Shown one piece after another: positions 45,415-54,165 of a stretch of 64,000 nucleotides of DNA. This DNA comes from Herbivorax alkaliphila (GTDB lineage Bacteria; Bacillota; Clostridia; Acetivibrionales; Acetivibrionaceae), in contig NZ_JAVDDS010000017.1 of assembly GCF_030848475.1 (NCBI RefSeq), positions 1 to 64,000 of the forward strand. Direction: 5' to 3'. The notes under the pieces were generated by a model, which made no database searches, was not told the DNA's origin, and worked only from the letters and a program-made list of their open reading frames with translations. Positions within the stretch are counted from its first letter, which is position 1; each line of letters opens with the position of its first letter. The translations under genes and the position numbers were made by a program.

Positions 45415-47538
45415 CTACTCTGAATATAATCGGCTGCTTGGAACAATATCTCTGGACATACTTGGACTACTCCATTCAAGTCGCATTATTCCATTACCCA
45501 TATTTTTATAGTACTCTAACTTAATATCATATTTTTTACCTGCCTCAAGGTGAATTTCGCCCTTGTTTGTCACATTCCACATATCATTCCACTCATCAAT
45601 TACTAGTTCACCGTCAATCCACAACCTTGCACCATTATCACGTGTAACATAAAATGTATGTTCTTCACTATGTACTGGCTCAATCTGACCTGTCCACCTA
45701 ACGCTAAATTCTCCATCATTAATCATAGTTTTATGTGGAGGAGTTAGTCCCCAATTAAAATCAATAACAGAATCTACAACTTTTACTTCAAGGTCTGTCA
45801 AATCCATATTGTTATAGTATTCACCCTTTAATCCATCTCCATTCCCTTCTAATATCTCAGCCGGATTTGAGGTCTTTTCAGATGGAAAAAGTACACTTTG
45901 CGGAACTATCTCTTTAGGTAATCTCATGCTGCTCCACTCTAATCTAATACTTCCATAACTGTTATTTTTGTAATACTCAAGCTTTATATCGTGCTTTTGA
46001 CCACTTTCAAGAAAGACATGTCCTATACTTTCTTTGGTCCACATATTACCACTCCACTCGTTTATTACCATCATTCCGTTTACCCATAACCTTACACCAC
46101 TGCTGCGATTAATATGAAAGGTATACATATCACTGTTTTCTGGTTTTATCTGTCCTTCCCAGCGAACACTGTATGAACTTCCTAAGTCAGGGCGTGGTGA
46201 TGTTGTACTCCAGTCAAAATCTATTTCTGAATCTATGCGAACTCCAGCTAAATTTGTAAAATCTGTATTAGAATAATACTCTCCTCTAAGCCCTTTACCC
46301 TCTGACTGTTCATCTATTGGTGCTGGTGTTATTTGTGGAGTTGGTAATGGGCTAACTGTCTCATCAGGCTTAATAATCGGCCTTGGAGTTGGTGTTATTC
46401 TTGGCGTAGATTGTGGCCTTTCAGTAGGTGTAGGTCTCGCCGTCCTTTCAGGTGTTGGCATAATGTTTGGGGTAGGCTCAGGCGTAGCACTTGGTGTAGC
46501 TGCTGGTGAAGGAGTCGGTGTAGAATCCAACTCAACTTCCGGCGTGCTCTCCGGTGTAGGCTCTGGCGTGCTTTCAGGTGTATTGTCTGGTACGTTCTCC
46601 GGCGTACTCTTTGGTGTGTTCGATGTATTTTCTGTTGTATTCTCTGGTGTATTTTCAGGTGTACTCTCTGGTGTATTCTCTGGCGTGCTCTCTGGTGTAT
46701 TTTCAGGTGTACTCTCTGGTGTGTTCTCTGGCTCAACTTCAACATCTGAAGCTGATTCACTCATATCACTTTGATCTAAGTGGTTCTTTGAAATCTCCAT
46801 ATATTCTTCAATTATATCCTTTAGCGACATATTTTTGTATTCTTCGATTGAAATATCCTCTTTATGTTCATTAATCTCAGTAAATATAGTATATTTACCC
46901 ATGGATATATCGTTTTTAGTTGCTAGTTCTCTATGTTCACTACTTGACTTTGCAACCACCATATTTATTCTCTCAAACTCTATTTCAATTCTGTTTTTAC
47001 TATCTTTCAAGCTTTTTACTATTTCTTCCTCAAATGTTTTATTTTTATTATTAATTGCTCCTGCGAGCAAAACATAATTTTCCTCTACATCACTTAATAC
47101 ATTTATTTCATTATAGTGTTCCATTACCTTGTACAGACCTTCAGTTACTTTCATCCCTTCTAAGGAAATTTCTTTCTCTGAATCATCTGTCAAGCTTAAA
47201 GACAATACATTCAATATTTTTTGTTCTTCATCTATTTTAAACTCAACACTTGGATTTACATCAAGACTTACATATCCAAAAACATCAGAATCACCAGTAT
47301 TCCAAACTGGAATATTATCACTAAACATCATTCCAGTTAAAATTAATAGCAAACAAGCTGCTACTGTTGATAACCTTTTAATATAGTAAGCCACATTTAT
47401 AATATCCGATTTTCTAAATTCCACTTCCTGAGTTTTAAACATAGCAGGTCTTCTTTTCAATTTATAAAATTCATTGTCTTTAGTTAAGACTGTAACTGTA
47501 TGCTGACCTATGTCCATAATTAAGCCTCTAAACCTCAT
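45415..47538 (-). CDS. rsgI: Anti-sigma-I factor RsgI with two PA14 sensor modules
   Basis: 707 aa single-pass membrane regulator. The cytoplasmic RsgI N-domain (1-50, LIMDIGQHTVTVLTKDNEFY) binds sigma-I. A transmembrane helix (about 52-70) is followed by the RsgI extracellular domain containing YVSLDVNPSVEF (about 88-99), the Asn-Pro autocleavage motif known in RsgI proteins. A Thr/Pro/Glu repeat linker (about 265-415) ends in two tandem PA14 domains (about 420-555 and 570-705; LRGEYYSNTDF, LKGEYYNNMDL). In A. thermocellum PA14-type RsgI binds polysaccharide and controls cellulosome genes, so this is a likely plant-polymer sensor. It lies 12 nt after sigI. Confidence 0.95.
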   Translation of the reverse strand: MRFRGLIMDIGQHTVTVLTKDNEFYKLKRRPAMFKTQEVEFRKSDIINVAYYIKRLSTVAACLLLILTGMMFSDNIPVWNTGDSDVFGYVSLDVNPSVEFKIDEEQKILNVLSLSLTDDSEKEISLEGMKVTEGLYKVMEHYNEINVLSDVEENYVLLAGAINNKNKTFEEEIVKSLKDSKNRIEIEFERINMVVAKSSSEHRELATKNDISMGKYTIFTEINEHKEDISIEEYKNMSLKDIIEEYMEISKNHLDQSDMSESASDVEVEPENTPESTPENTPESTPENTPESTPENTPENTTENTSNTPKSTPENVPDNTPESTPEPTPESTPEVELDSTPTPSPAATPSATPEPTPNIMPTPERTARPTPTERPQSTPRITPTPRPIIKPDETVSPLPTPQITPAPIDEQSEGKGLRGEYYSNTDFTNLAGVRIDSEIDFDWSTTSPRPDLGSSYSVRWEGQIKPENSDMYTFHINRSSGVRLWVNGMMVINEWSGNMWTKESIGHVFLESGQKHDIKLEYYKNNSYGSIRLEWSSMRLPKEIVPQSVLFPSEKTSNPAEILEGNGDGLKGEYYNNMDLTDLEVKVVDSVIDFNWGLTPPHKTMINDGEFSVRWTGQIEPVHSEEHTFYVTRDNGARLWIDGELVIDEWNDMWNVTNKGEIHLEAGKKYDIKLEYYKNMGNGIMRLEWSSPSMSRDIVPSSRLYSE
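46530..46740 (-). repeat. Tandem repeat coding the TPEN/TPES linker of RsgI
   Basis: Tandem 24-bp-like units encode alternating TPENTPES blocks, with degenerate copies on both sides. Tracts like this vary in length between strains. They give an extended, proteolysis-prone stalk between membrane and PA14 sensors. Confidence 0.8.
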
Positions 47539-47550
47539 TTAACCACCTCT

Positions 47551-48294
47551 CTACTTAACTGGGTTCCCCAAATAAGACTTTAAATGCTCATAATCATTTC
47601 CATATATGAGACAAATGGAAATAATATAATTTCTATTTCTTTGCAAAGTCCTGGGGTGAAAATCTACTATTTTTGTCAATTCCTTTATAGGAAGATATTT
47701 TTTATTAATTAACTTATGATATATTTCTTTATTTTGAACAATTTTACGTGCTATATCAACACACATTTTTCTTGAATCTCTATGTTTAGGCATATATTTA
47801 GGCATATCACTAATTTTCATTCCAAAAGCTTCTAATTTTCTATTATAATGCTTTATTTCCTGAAATAATTCAATTCTATCAAACTTTGACCCTGTCTCAT
47901 CCTTTAAGTACTTTTCTTCATAACTTCTTTCGTCATTTTCTAGATACGAGAATGGAAGTTCATACCTGCTTTTAGATTTGAATCTAAAGTAATCAATTAT
48001 TCTTCTTTTGATTACCTGTTCAGCAAAACTAAAAAAATTAAATCCTGTAGAACATTTTCTCGAATCATATTTTTCAATAGCTTCATTAAATGCAATTAGC
48101 CCTATACTATACTCATCACAATTCTTTATATTAGAGGTTTCAGGAATATCCTTTGAAAGAACCTTTAAAATAAACGGTATGTAGTCTTTAATAAAATTCT
48201 CTCTAACCTCTTTATCTCCGTCTTTTATTTTTTCAATAATTTGCGCAACAGATTCTCCGTCCGAATTGTAGACAGTAAAAACGATAATCACCAT
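47551..48294 (-). CDS. sigI: RNA polymerase sigma-I factor
   Basis: 247 aa alternative sigma factor. The sigma-2 region covers about 12-110 (AQIIEKIKDGDKEVRENFIKDY, YSIGLIAFNEAIEKYD, FFSFAEQVIKRRIIDYFR), and the SigI-specific C-terminal DNA-binding region is at about 150-245 (LPIKELTKIVDFHPRTLQRNRNYI). It directs RNA polymerase to cellulosome-type promoters when released by RsgI. Start at ATG 48294 beside AGAGG; the in-frame extension to 48342 has no ribosome site. Two alternative hairpins (GGGT/ACCC and ACCC/GGGGT) lie at 48337-48359 in the leader. Confidence 0.94.
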   Translation of the reverse strand: MVIIVFTVYNSDGESVAQIIEKIKDGDKEVRENFIKDYIPFILKVLSKDIPETSNIKNCDEYSIGLIAFNEAIEKYDSRKCSTGFNFFSFAEQVIKRRIIDYFRFKSKSRYELPFSYLENDERSYEEKYLKDETGSKFDRIELFQEIKHYNRKLEAFGMKISDMPKYMPKHRDSRKMCVDIARKIVQNKEIYHKLINKKYLPIKELTKIVDFHPRTLQRNRNYIISICLIYGNDYEHLKSYLGNPVK

Positions 48295-48469
48295 ACCACC
48301 TCTTCTAGAAAAATACATATACCAATATAAAATAAACCCCATATGGGTACAATAAACCCTTTTATATCTCTTTTTTTATTTAAAAAATCTATATAATTAT
48401 ATTCTAACACTTAAATTAAATTTATTCCATAGATATATATATATGTTTGCAAAAAGTTCACCTAAATTC

Positions 48470-48585
48470 AGTGAACTCGTTTAGCTAAAGCTAAACATCG
48501 AGGCTTCAGGTGGAGACTCAACTCCACCTGAAGATTTATAAGAGCAACGCCACCTTATAGAAGGTGGCGTCTTAGAATAAAATAA
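48470..48585 (+). repeat. Dispersed hairpin repeat, full length and best preserved (copy 11)
   Basis: AGTGAACTCG, hairpin 1 GTTTAGC-TAAA-GCTAAAC, hairpin 2 with a perfect 12-bp stem (CTTCAGGTGGAG / CTCCACCTGAAG), hairpin 3 ACGCCACCTT-ATAG-AAGGTGGCGT where a T-A pair has become G-C on both arms, then the terminal CTTAGAATAA. Confidence 0.92.
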
Positions 48586-48588
48586 AAA

Positions 48589-48622
48589 ACCTCCCATAAG
48601 GTATTTAGCCTTTTAAAGAGGT
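48589..48622 (-). terminator. Terminator of folE
   Basis: Minus strand: ACCTC ... GAGGT outer stem with an inner AAGG/CCTT stem, followed by TTTTTT. It lies about 25 nt past the folE stop. Confidence 0.7.
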
Positions 48623-48646
48623 CTATTACAGTCTTGCTATTTAAAT

Positions 48647-49210
48647 CTATAATCTATTTATAAGTGACATTACCTCTGACCTAGTTCTTGCATCAGTTTT
48701 TATTATTCCCCTTAAAGCTGAAGTTACAGTTTTTGAACCTGGCTTTTTTATTCCTCTCATTGTCATGCATAAATGCTCCGCCTCAACAACTACAGCTACT
48801 CCTAACGGATTTATAATATCCATAACTATATCTGCTACCTCACTGGTCAATCGTTCCTGTAATTGAGGTTTTTTGGCAATAACATCTACAATTCTAGCCA
48901 GCTTGCTAAGTCCCATTATCGTTCCCTTTTTAGGTATATAAACTACATGAGCAATCCCAATAAAAGGAAGTAAGTGGTGTTCGCATACCGAATAAAGAGG
49001 AATATCTTTTACAAGAATCATTTCTTCATGACTATCTTCCTGAAACACTTTAACAGAGTCTTTAGGGTCAGTATACATCCCTGCAAATATTTCTTCATAC
49101 ATCCTTGCCACCCTGTCAGGTGTTTCTACCAGCCCTTCTCTGTCAGGATTATCTCCTATCGCTATAAGTATTTCTCTCACTGCTTCCCTCACACGCTGCT
49201 TATCAATCAT
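48647..49210 (-). CDS. folE: GTP cyclohydrolase I
   Basis: 187 aa enzyme making dihydroneopterin triphosphate from GTP, the entry to folate synthesis. Motifs: [16 protein letters not shown], zinc/active site [20 protein letters not shown] (about 70-90), [23 protein letters not shown], and [26 protein letters not shown]. It supplies the folB/K/P cluster about 8 kb away. It is a single gene with its own terminator. Confidence 0.96.
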   Translation of the reverse strand: MIDKQRVREAVREILIAIGDNPDREGLVETPDRVARMYEEIFAGMYTDPKDSVKVFQEDSHEEMILVKDIPLYSVCEHHLLPFIGIAHVVYIPKKGTIMGLSKLARIVDVIAKKPQLQERLTSEVADIVMDIINPLGVAVVVEAEHLCMTMRGIKKPGSKTVTSALRGIIKTDARTRSEVMSLINRL

Positions 49211-49330
49211 TATTACTACCTCTTTCTAAAATTAAAATCATCTTTTATGCACACCAATTATTATACTGTATATATAGAAAAATAACAATAATTCTGTAAA
49301 TAGCGTGTGTACTAATACTATTTTTATATT

Positions 49331-49594
49331 TTATGTTAAATTCATGAAGTTGATTACATAATCTGCAATTTTTTCACTAAATACCAATCCAATTCCCATC
49401 AGAATTATATTTGCTACTATAACAGACAACCCTGCCCTGCTACCATTTTTAGTTGTCAATATACCCATAATAACGCCTATAACTCCAAAAATAAATGAAT
49501 ATCCTAATAATGAAATAAACGCAAAAATCCATCCAATCGTAACTAAAACAACTAAAGCAGCAGTAGTTGTTTTTTGGTTATTAATGTTTTCCAT
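49331..49594 (-). CDS. Small two- to three-helix membrane protein (DUF4190-like)
   Basis: 87 aa. Hydrophobic helices span about 11-32, 33-45 and 52-70. The glycine pattern FGVIGVIMGILTTKNGSRAGLSVIVANI resembles DUF4190-type membrane proteins. Start at ATG 49594, 6 nt after AGGGTG; the longer frame to 49642 has no better site. Function unknown; stands alone between folE and lexA. Confidence 0.65.
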   Translation of the reverse strand: MENINNQKTTTAALVVLVTIGWIFAFISLLGYSFIFGVIGVIMGILTTKNGSRAGLSVIVANIILMGIGLVFSEKIADYVINFMNLT

Positions 49595-49958
49595 ATTCAT
49601 CACCCTGTTTAAGTATTTCCAACTTTTTATATTGATATTCATTTTTCTTGTAAAATCTTTTCACTAAACACTGTACAAAATATAATTAATAGGTTATAAT
49701 AGTATTATGTACTTGTATTTTTATTTGTAAAATTTCTAATTTTATTCTTTGCAAGAGATCTAGCAATATAGAAAGTATCCAGTTTTGTTATGCAAAAAAG
49801 GTGTCCATTTTAGGGTTTCATTATGTTCACACAATTGTTAATAATTAGATTTGAAAACCTATTTGCTTTTTGCTAAACTAATATCTAGCATGTTACGCAT
49901 TATGTAAATCTACCAAAAGTACTTTATAAACTAAATTAATAAATAAAGGATGGTTAAA
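49595..49958. promoter_or_regulatory. Upstream region of the LexA-like gene with a probable promoter
   Basis: TGTACA (49672-49677), a 17-nt spacer and TATAAT (49695-49700) form a plausible plus-strand sigma-A promoter about 250 nt before the gene. No GAAC-N4-GTTC-like SOS box was found in the region, so LexA-type autoregulation is not supported. Confidence 0.45.
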
Positions 49959-50594
49959 GTGTCTGTGGATTTTAATTTCTTAACTTCTAAACAAAAAAAG
50001 GTCTATACTGCAATTGAGTCATTCATTAAAGAAAATGGAATGCCTCCAACTGTAAGAGAGATAGGCGAATTAATTGGCGAAAAAACGCCTGGTGCAGTTC
50101 AAGGTATATTGAACAGACTTGAAGAAAAAGGCGTAATAAAAAGACAGGCAAGAGTAGCAAGGTCTATTCAGCTTGTACAGGAGGATTCAAACTATGCTGA
50201 TCATGCATACCTCCCACTAATTAAAAAAGTAACCGAACGTAACGTAGATGATTTACTTAACATGTATAACATTGTTAAGTATTATCCTGTACCTTCTCAT
50301 TTATTTGAGAATATTGAAGACTCCTTTATAATTAAGTGCCCTGACAATAGTCTTTTAGACAGCGGCATCAGCTATGAAGACACTTTAGTAATCGACATGA
50401 AAACAGAGCTTGGTAACGGGGACATAATACTTCTTATGTACGAAAACCTTGTTATCTTAAGGTATTATAGCTCTCACGAAGATTCAAACAAAGTCGTTTT
50501 AAAAGCCGACAGTGACTTGATTGGTAAAGAAGTTTTTGATAAAGGTGAAATAAAAATAATAGGTAAACTTATTGCAAAATATTCTAAATACTAG
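49959..50594 (+). CDS. lexA: LexA-like repressor with an inactivated self-cleavage domain
   Basis: 211 aa. The N-terminal winged helix is intact (TSKQKKVYTAIESFIKENGMPPTVREIGELIG, then GILNRLEEKGVI). The C-terminal S24-like domain aligns with LexA but the Ala-Gly cleavage site is Glu-Arg (KKVTERNV), GDSM is DNSL (the Ser remains), and the catalytic Lys of TVKRF aligns with Arg in VILRYY. It should bind DNA but probably not be cleaved by RecA stimulation. Start is set at GTG 49959, after AAAGGATGG; ATG 49950 overlaps that site. The symbol denotes family, not proven SOS function. Confidence 0.75.
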   Translation: MSVDFNFLTSKQKKVYTAIESFIKENGMPPTVREIGELIGEKTPGAVQGILNRLEEKGVIKRQARVARSIQLVQEDSNYADHAYLPLIKKVTERNVDDLLNMYNIVKYYPVPSHLFENIEDSFIIKCPDNSLLDSGISYEDTLVIDMKTELGNGDIILLMYENLVILRYYSSHEDSNKVVLKADSDLIGKEVFDKGEIKIIGKLIAKYSKY

Positions 50595-50667
50595 TCAATT
50601 TTTTAGTCATAATAGTATTTAAAATATTAAACTATTCGCCATTTTATCTAAGCTTTTAAAAAAACAG

Positions 50668-50695
50668 AAGGGTTTAGTTTAAAAACTAAACCCTT
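50668..50695. terminator. Bidirectional terminator between the LexA-like gene and leuB
   Basis: Perfect stem AAGGGTTTAGTTT / AAACTAAACCCTT with a two-base loop. T-runs follow on both strands. Confidence 0.88.
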
Positions 50696-50795
50696 GTTTT
50701 TTAAGCTCATTATCGAAACCGATAAATTCACTGCTACGTTGTAAAAAAGTAAAATATGTTTTACCTTGTATTTTGCAGATTAAGGTTTTCTTATC

Positions 50796-51851
50796 TTATA
50801 AATAACTTACAATAAGATCTCCTACTTCTTTAGTTCCATAACCCATTCTACCAGCACCTAGGTTTTTAATATCGTCTTTAACAGCTTTCTTAATTGCATT
50901 TTCAATATCTTCTGCTGCTTTAACTTCTCCTAACTGCTCCAACATCATCTGCCCTGACGCTATTGCTGCAAGAGGATTTATAACATTTTTTCCTGTGTAT
51001 TTAGGAGCTGAACCTCCTATTGGCTCATACATTGATACTCCTTCAGGGTTTATATTTCCACCAGCTGCGATTCCCATTCCTCCTTGAATAACAGCTCCAA
51101 GATCAGTTATAATGTCACCAAACATATTGTCTGTTACAATAACATCAAAGAATTCCGGGTTCTTAACCATCCACATACATGTAGCATCAACATGGCAGTA
51201 ATCTGTTTCAATATCAGGATACTCTTTTGCCACTTCGTAAAATGTTCTTTCCCACAAATCAAAAGCAAATGTTAAAACATTAGTTTTGCCGCAAAGAGTT
51301 AATTTTTTTCCTTTGTTTCTCTTTCTCGTATATTCAAATGCAAATCTTATACATCTTTCAACACCTTTACGAGTGTTTATTGATTCCTGAATAGCAATTT
51401 CATCAGGCGTGCCTTGCTTTAAAAAACCTCCGCCGCCTGCATACAAACCTTCTGTATTTTCTCTTACAACAACAAAATCAATTTCTTTTGCTCCTTTATC
51501 CTTTAAAGGAGTATCAACTCCATCATAAAGCACAACTGGTCTTAAGTTAATGTATTGGTCAAGAGCAAAGCGAAGCTTTAAAAGAATACCTTTTTCTAAA
51601 ATACCAGGAGCAACATCTGGATGCCCTATTGCACCAAGTAAAACAGCCTCTCTTGTCTTTAGCTTTTCAACATCACTGTCAGACAATACTTTTCCAGTTT
51701 TTAAATATCTGTCTCCCCCAAAATCATAATACTCTAAGTCCATATCAAAATTATACTTTTTGCTAACAGCTTTTAAAACTTTAATACTTTCTTCAACAAC
51801 TTCAGGTCCTGTCCCATCTCCAGGTAAAACCCCAATATTATACTTTTTCAT
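50796..51851 (-). CDS. leuB: 3-isopropylmalate dehydrogenase-family enzyme
   Basis: 351 aa beta-decarboxylating dehydrogenase. Motifs: [55 protein letters not shown], metal-binding [18 protein letters not shown] and [15 protein letters not shown]. The [23 protein letters not shown] segment resembles the actinobacterial-type LeuB, so leucine synthesis is the first choice. No other leu gene lies nearby, and related enzymes use D-malate or tartrate, so the substrate is not certain. Confidence 0.85.
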   Translation of the reverse strand: MKKYNIGVLPGDGTGPEVVEESIKVLKAVSKKYNFDMDLEYYDFGGDRYLKTGKVLSDSDVEKLKTREAVLLGAIGHPDVAPGILEKGILLKLRFALDQYINLRPVVLYDGVDTPLKDKGAKEIDFVVVRENTEGLYAGGGGFLKQGTPDEIAIQESINTRKGVERCIRFAFEYTRKRNKGKKLTLCGKTNVLTFAFDLWERTFYEVAKEYPDIETDYCHVDATCMWMVKNPEFFDVIVTDNMFGDIITDLGAVIQGGMGIAAGGNINPEGVSMYEPIGGSAPKYTGKNVINPLAAIASGQMMLEQLGEVKAAEDIENAIKKAVKDDIKNLGAGRMGYGTKEVGDLIVSYL

Positions 51852-52308
51852 ATTTAAAATCCTCCTTTTATAATTTTCAAATCTTTTTATAAGCTTTTAT
51901 TATCTTGATTATTAAGTCCAAGTTTCATTAATCAAAAGCTAATATTAAAACATTATAATACTAATTATAAATCTTAAAACTAATTTATTCTTCCTGTTAT
52001 TTATCTTTATTATGCTATTTTTTTTAATGTTTTTTGACATGCAGTGGTAATAAAAATTAGCTCTTCGCTATTTTGTGATGAGGCAGAAGATATAAAATTT
52101 TCAACATCAATTTTCTTAATCACAGAGCTATTAAAAAAGCTCTTACATGAAAGCCCTGTGATAAGTGAAGATTTAATGAACCAGATACTTGAATCCTTCA
52201 TAAGCCAATTACCGCTTGTTTGGAAGAAAAAACTACAGCTTAGTGCTTGAATGTATTAATTTATCAAAGAACATCCAATATTTGTGTGGGAAAGTTGAGT
52301 TATGATAG
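51852..52308. other. Intergenic region without a convincing gene
   Basis: Contains the leuB upstream sequence with a TATAAT-like -10 (51952-51957, minus). Short overlapping frames occur on both strands (plus 52044-52250 from a GTG, minus 52010-52201). Neither has a ribosome site or family resemblance. Confidence 0.4.
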
Positions 52309-52875
52309 TTAATTAAGTTTTTTACCAAATAACTCTGTCCTAAAACAAATATCTTTCATAACTGAACACCCAATATGTTCAGCTATAATATCAGCTAGTT
52401 TGCATAAAACATCATAATGTACTTTTTTATTTATAATCTTTTTGGATCCATCTTTTAAAACAATAACTAATTCATTTTCTTCCACCGAATCTACTTCCAT
52501 ATATGTATCTATTTGAAGTCTCTCAACATCCTTAATATTACATAGCTTTTTATTAATTAATATAATTGAATTATTATCTATTTTTATTAAAGTAGTTTTG
52601 TTAAAATAATTTTTAAATTTTTTATATATTATAAAGCTAGAAAACACAGGTATAAATGTTAATATAGTTATGTCTAAGTACCTACCTAGTGATATTGCAT
52701 TAATAAAGAAAGTTTCTGAAACTAAACTATATATAAATAAAAAAACTATAGTAATAATTATGTGATTTATCCTTGAAATAGATATTAACTCTATTTTTAT
52801 TTTTTTAGGAGAATCATAGTATATATTTACGTCTTCAGTTATTATATGACCAATAAGACTAAATCTTTTTTTCAA
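52309..52875 (-). CDS. Membrane protein with C-terminal PH-like domain, unknown function
   Basis: 188 aa. Two membrane helices (about 38-55 and 65-90) are followed by a cytosolic beta-rich domain (LIKIDNNSIILINKKLCNI, ENELVIVLKDGSKKIIN) and an end helix, a layout like bacterial PH/Ycf4-like membrane proteins. TTG start at 52875, 5 nt after AGAGGTG. The next gene upstream has the same architecture (YILYLILNNQKRILVDKS), so the two are probably paralogues. Confidence 0.65.
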   Translation of the reverse strand: MKKRFSLIGHIITEDVNIYYDSPKKIKIELISISRINHIIITIVFLFIYSLVSETFFINAISLGRYLDITILTFIPVFSSFIIYKKFKNYFNKTTLIKIDNNSIILINKKLCNIKDVERLQIDTYMEVDSVEENELVIVLKDGSKKIINKKVHYDVLCKLADIIAEHIGCSVMKDICFRTELFGKKLN

Positions 52876-52900
52876 ACCAACACCTCTTTTTTTGTTAAAA

Positions 52901-52946
52901 AACTCCACCTTAAAACCAATTTTAGCTGAAACTAAACAAATTCACT
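52901..52946 (-). repeat. Decayed dispersed hairpin repeat (copy 12)
   Basis: AACTCCACCTTAAA ... TTTAGCTGAAACTAAAC AAATTCACT is recognisable as a worn short-class copy in minus orientation, between the two related membrane-protein genes. Confidence 0.55.
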
Positions 52947-52971
52947 TCTAATGGAATAGATTCTAGCCTTT

Positions 52972-53505
52972 CTAATTCTTTGTCATTGGAACTTTTATAA
53001 ATTCACTAATAACCTTTGAAAACTTGTATATTTCATTAAAATCTTCACTTTTATCAACAAGTATTCTTTTTTGATTATTTAGTATAAGATAAAGTATATA
53101 TATATCATCTCCTTTTATTGCATGTAAAATTCTAATATGAGCTCTTTTAACTTTACTTAATTTACACTCTTTGATTCCATTTATTTTAACTAAATCTTCT
53201 CTTTTGTCAAACAAAACAGCATATCCATTAATTACACTTTTATATAATTCTGGCAAACTTGCAGTTAGTGGAAGAATACCAATAATAAAAATACTGCCAA
53301 AAAAAATTTTTTTCAGCAACTCAAATATATTTAATTTCTCTAAAATAACTTGGTTTTTTATTTCTATCAAAATACTAATAACAGGAAAAATTGTAAACAC
53401 CAAAACCACAATTAGTACTATGATAAATGTGCACAATGGCTTGTTTTTGCTTTTTATGTAACTTATCGAATCTTCTCTTAGTACCAATTCGTTTTCATAT
53501 TTCAT
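52972..53505 (-). CDS. Membrane protein, probable paralogue of the downstream gene
   Basis: 177 aa. Two membrane helices (about 24-47 and 66-84) are followed by a soluble PH-like part (GYAVLFDKREDLVKINGI, RILHAIKGDDIYILYLILNNQKR) and an end helix (FSKVISEFIKVP). AGAGGAT stands before the ATG. Function unknown; the pair 52309/52972 begins the accessory region. Confidence 0.65.
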   Translation of the reverse strand: MKYENELVLREDSISYIKSKNKPLCTFIIVLIVVLVFTIFPVISILIEIKNQVILEKLNIFELLKKIFFGSIFIIGILPLTASLPELYKSVINGYAVLFDKREDLVKINGIKECKLSKVKRAHIRILHAIKGDDIYILYLILNNQKRILVDKSEDFNEIYKFSKVISEFIKVPMTKN

Positions 53506-53775
53506 ATTATATTTATCCTCTCAACATTTTTATATATGAACCAAATTATTTAATCTTGATTAATTTTATAAGTTATCCAAACAATAATTACAATCAAATT
53601 AGTAAGCTCTACTTTATTAAAATGAAAATATTTATTTTCTCAAAAAGCATATTATAAAACTAACACTATACGACCTTTAGCACAAATAAGTGATGCAAAA
53701 ACATACTTTTTGAGAAAATTCCTAATTTGGATTTATTTAATTAAATTATACTTTGTATTTACAATTCAATTTCTA

Positions 53776-54165
53776 TTAAGCCATTTCTTCAGAGGTTGAT
53801 GGTATAAAATCTCCAATAGGAACCCTTGGGGATCTTATTGTAAACCCCATATTCCCAATTACATTCATTTGAAAATTAAAACCAACTTTAATAGAATTTG
53901 CTTTTAGTTCTGTTATAGCTGTAATTCTATAAAATGGCCTTCTAAAAATTGGCATCGAAAACTCTGCACTAACATTATTTGTCAAATTTAAAGATATATC
54001 ACCTGATTCATTACGAAATGGATTTCTTAAATCAATGTCATATCTGAAACTAGTATCAGCCCCTCTATACTTCTTACCTTGTGCCTTTATTCTTAATTGT
54101 TCTGGTTTTCCCTGACCATATCTAAGTTCAATACTTATATCAGTATTTATTTTTGAATAATTCAT
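53776..54165 (-). CDS. Orphan RHS-type C-terminal tip protein (cassette copy A)
   Basis: 129 aa with no RHS repeats. It is a beta-rich protein whose second half resembles the tip of the RHS protein at 57712-60210: VGFNFQMN ... MGFTIRSPRVPIGDF against FGFNFTLT ... LGYTVRTPRFDVYN, and YDIDLRNPF against CDFIIETGAYNPF. Its ATG overlaps the stop of the DUF3592-like gene (ATGA), so translation is coupled. Alternating hydrophobic strands could suggest a membrane-active or beta-barrel-like module; that is inference. Toxin, decoy or structural role is open. Confidence 0.6.
   Translation of the reverse strand: MNYSKINTDISIELRYGQGKPEQLRIKAQGKKYRGADTSFRYDIDLRNPFRNESGDISLNLTNNVSAEFSMPIFRRPFYRITAITELKANSIKVGFNFQMNVIGNMGFTIRSPRVPIGDFIPSTSEEMA

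Noticed and set aside
46400-46740. CRISPR-like array of short repeats
   Set aside because: The units are continuous codon repeats of a Thr/Pro/Glu linker with no spacers.
46463-46774. Gly/Val/Ser-rich plus-strand frame over rsgI
   Set aside because: Antisense reading of the TPENTPES linker repeat; low complexity is inherited from the real gene.
52044-52250. Plus-strand frame of 68 codons from a GTG
   Set aside because: No ribosome site, an overlapping minus-strand frame of similar length, and no recognisable pattern; kept as intergenic.
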